A DNA stretch of 64,000 nt from Palsa-504 sp963767565 (GTDB lineage: Bacteria > Actinomycetota > Actinomycetes > Streptosporangiales > Streptosporangiaceae): NCBI GenBank assembly GCA_963767565.1, contig CAVYEG010000004.1, positions 124,001 to 188,000 of the forward strand, given 5' to 3'. The notes under the pieces are model-generated. The model saw nothing but the letters and a program-made list of their open reading frames with translations. It was not told the origin of the DNA and did not search any database. The translations under genes and the position numbers were made by a program. This document shows, piece by piece, positions 63,001-64,000 of this stretch. The stretch's first letter is position 1. The number at the start of each line of letters is the position of its first letter.

Positions 63001-64000
63001 CTGGCCGCGCAGCTAGGCCCCGACGAAGCCCAGCTGTACGTGTTCGACGGCGGCGGCGCCCTGGCCGCCCTGGCCGACCTGCCGCACTGCGGCGCGGTGG
63101 TGACCGCGGCCGAGCCAGACCGGGTCGACCGGCTGCTTGGCCGGCTGACCGGCGAATTGTCCGCGCGCATCCGGCTGCTGTCCGCCGGCGGCCACAGCGA
63201 CCTGGCCGAGTACCGAGCGGTCCAGCCCGCCGGCCGCAGGCCGCCGTTCCTGCTGGTGTTCGTGGACCGGTACGACGCGTTCTGTGCCGCCCTCGAGCAG
63301 GTGGACGGCGGGCGCCTGGTCGGGCAGCTGCACCGGCTGTTCCGTGATGGCCTGGCCGCCGGGATCCGGGTGGTGGCGACCGGTGACCGGACGCTCCTGA
63401 CCGGGCGGATCGGGACGCTGGCCGAGGACAAGCTGCTGCTGCGGCTGGCCGACCGGGCCGACTTCGCGCTGGCCGGCCTGCACGCCCGGGCGATCCCGGC
63501 GGACCTGCCCAACGGGCGGGGTTTCCGGCTGCCCGGCACCGACCTGCTGCAGGTGGCGGTGCTGTCGCCGCAGGCCACGGGGGCGGCGGAGAACCAGGCC
63601 CTGCGAGAGCTGGCCGGACGGCCGGGGGCGGGGCCGTTCCGGCCGTTCCGGGTCGATCCGCTGCCGCTGGCCATCACCCTGAGGCTGGCGCTTCAGCTGC
63701 CGCGACCCGAGGATGGCGTCCTGGTCGGGGTGGGCGGTGACGAACTCAGCCAGGTCCGGGTCGGCGGGCCTACCGTGCTGACGATCGGGGCGCCGGGATC
63801 CGGCCGCAGCACCGCGCTGGGGGCCCAGGCCAGTTCCCTGGCGGCGGGAACTCCGCTGGTACTCATCACCCCGCGCCAGTCCGCGGTCCCCGGTGCCCTG
63901 GACCCGGCCGCCATCGTAGTTCAGCTGACCGGCTCGGGCCCGGACGCCGCCGCCGCTCTCACTGGCGCGCTAGCCGCAGCCGGGCCAGCGGCCATCGTGG
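60052..64000 (+). CDS. eccC: FHA-EccC/EssC-type FtsK/SpoIIIE ATPase of type VII secretion (cut by window end)
   Basis: At least 1316 residues (ATG 60052 with ATGA overlap, or 60046). Order: ubiquitin-like/FHA N-terminus (TVGRSAPFALHDDEVSRCHLQL; LESSNGTVV, about 100-135), two transmembrane helices (about 215-260), then FtsK domains. Domain 1 has Walker A GTTGSGKSE (about 630) and Walker B VIVVDEFAVM. Domain 2 has GAPQSGRST (about 968) and VFVDRYDAF. Domain 3 has GAPGSGRST (about 1248). Only domain 1 keeps the Walker lysine. It powers export of the WXG proteins encoded upstream. The fused FHA resembles EssC rather than mycobacterial EccCa/CcB. The C-terminus is missing. Confidence 0.93.
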   Translation, partial: MILTWRTARQASQLLVTAHPLARVRDVFGGRDRLFVGGREVTADATLAAAGVRDGAVVSTVPTRPPVPVAPPGSLALLVASGSAAGASCVIPLGGMTVGRSAPFALHDDEVSRCHLQLRPDGESAAVTDLESSNGTVVAGHQLTMERTVAPGELIWVGRTALTVAKAPERDAALSGTPDGPQRYSRSPRLVEQPRGRPIVMPEPPPEPPKPPFPALALIVPVLAGAVVVALTRHLEYLAFVALSPAMLIGNVITERRRGATSHRQRVADFEGRREQAKAELAAARQAELGYRRHLHPDPASLLLIASAPSRRLWERHPDDDDFLALRIGTGRTGWAPGPPGPPGSAAADELLDAPVVLVLPECGAAGLTGPRARTRALTRSMLLSVAVLHSPRDVTVTVLTGPDTAADWDWLRWLPHARQPDSHQGLVRIGNDDASIRQRLAELSTALDRRLPETAAGRGEVRPGGTDLVVLDGSYWLRLRFELDTLLRDGPAAGLCFLCLDDTAAQLPTESRRAVVQLTDDHGAKLARVRWSAGEHDGVVADTVSAAVCEVGARALAPLVDAGGPAAGTGLPQATRFLDRAGLDPPGPAQIRSRWAAGGRSTQALLGARADGPFLLDLAQGPHLLVAGTTGSGKSELLQTLIAALAVANRPDAMNFVLIDYKGGAAFRPFRSLPHTVGMLTDLDEFLVERALTSLRAELQRRKAVLDQADKSNIQRYWDGLAGRPGSDPLPRLVIVVDEFAVMADKLPDQLSSLIDVGRQGRSLGIHLVLATQRPAGVVTNDLKSNMNLRIALRVAAAEDSRDVIETVDAARIPAEGSAGRAYAWLGGGRPVAFQTARVGGLRPGARSAQPRVQVSPLGWSDLGRCLPQAEPGKPGLEEPTDLSVLVEAISAAAHHEDASDQRSPWPPPLPSVLTRPDLMARQELAAATASHPLRLCYGLVDQPQAQRQVPAVFDVARGGHLLVAGAPQSGRSTMLRTLAGSLAAQLGPDEAQLYVFDGGGALAALADLPHCGAVVTAAEPDRVDRLLGRLTGELSARIRLLSAGGHSDLAEYRAVQPAGRRPPFLLVFVDRYDAFCAALEQVDGGRLVGQLHRLFRDGLAAGIRVVATGDRTLLTGRIGTLAEDKLLLRLADRADFALAGLHARAIPADLPNGRGFRLPGTDLLQVAVLSPQATGAAENQALRELAGRPGAGPFRPFRVDPLPLAITLRLALQLPRPEDGVLVGVGGDELSQVRVGGPTVLTIGAPGSGRSTALGAQASSLAAGTPLVLITPRQSAVPGALDPAAIVVQLTGSGPDAAAALTGALAAAGPAAIV

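Overview
The window is very GC-rich, gene-dense DNA with strong G/C in third codon positions, many GTG starts, and 4-base ATGA or GTGA gene overlaps. BldC, a Nur-like Fur regulator, MurT/GatD, Rex upstream of hemACDB, DUF4229, DUF1416, DUF4395 and a type VII secretion locus place it in a filamentous actinomycete related to Streptomyces or Streptosporangiales. I cannot name the species. I saw no rRNA, tRNA, CRISPR array, transposase or phage integrase, so it reads as chromosome core with a few accessory patches.

Layout. 1-3.0 kb: minus-strand cassette of a glutamate-semialdehyde-type aminotransferase, a frameshifted AMP-ligase and an acyl carrier protein, probably the edge of a small biosynthetic cluster, with an 18-19 bp direct repeat in its promoter. 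3.1-8.4 kb: mfd, SurA-like lipoprotein, mazG. 8.7-12.4 kb: APS kinase fused to a degenerate ATP-sulfurylase domain, DUF4229, a threonine/serine dehydratase-like enzyme, bldC. 12.4-16.6 kb: secreted beta-propeller protein, HExxH metallopeptidase with small companions, PLDc_N membrane protein. 16.6-28.7 kb: cytochrome c maturation (tlpA-resB-ccsB, with ccdA absent), histidine phosphatase, hemL, a prim-pol-like gene, then rex-hemA-hemC-hemD-hemB under a near-perfect Rex operator. Together these couple haem supply and cytochrome assembly to NADH/NAD+.

28.7-37.5 kb: glutaredoxin-like protein, ABM-domain protein, membrane protein, bS22-type mini ribosomal protein, excisionase-like HTH, acuC, proC, proline dehydrogenase, ygfZ, Nur-like regulator, a promoter with a 12-codon ORF and large hairpins, nitrobindin-like protein, a 36-residue membrane peptide, DsrE. 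37.6-48.2 kb: Ser/Thr kinase; gatD and murT (lipid II amidation); and a run of three large proteins resembling VirD4/HerA ATPases without usable P-loops, headed by a GntR/UTRA regulator and a small ORF. This run is the strongest candidate for an undescribed system.

48.3-53.2 kb: pstSCAB and phoU with candidate PhoP boxes. 53.3-55.6 kb: a sulfur operon (DUF4395, rhodanese, DUF1416) preceded by a leaderless two-cysteine leader peptide with its own promoter, and a thioredoxin gene. 55.6-57.0 kb: ECF sigma factor and RskA-type anti-sigma factor. 57.2-64.0 kb: type VII secretion locus (WXG100 protein, YxxxD protein, long WXG-type substrate, unknown protein, FHA-EccC/EssC ATPase cut by the window end).

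Two cross-cutting points. Three genes (AMP-ligase, ccsB, gntR) appear frame-disrupted, so assembly indels must be considered. Short tandem repeats, usually multiples of three bases, occur in or beside at least seven genes.
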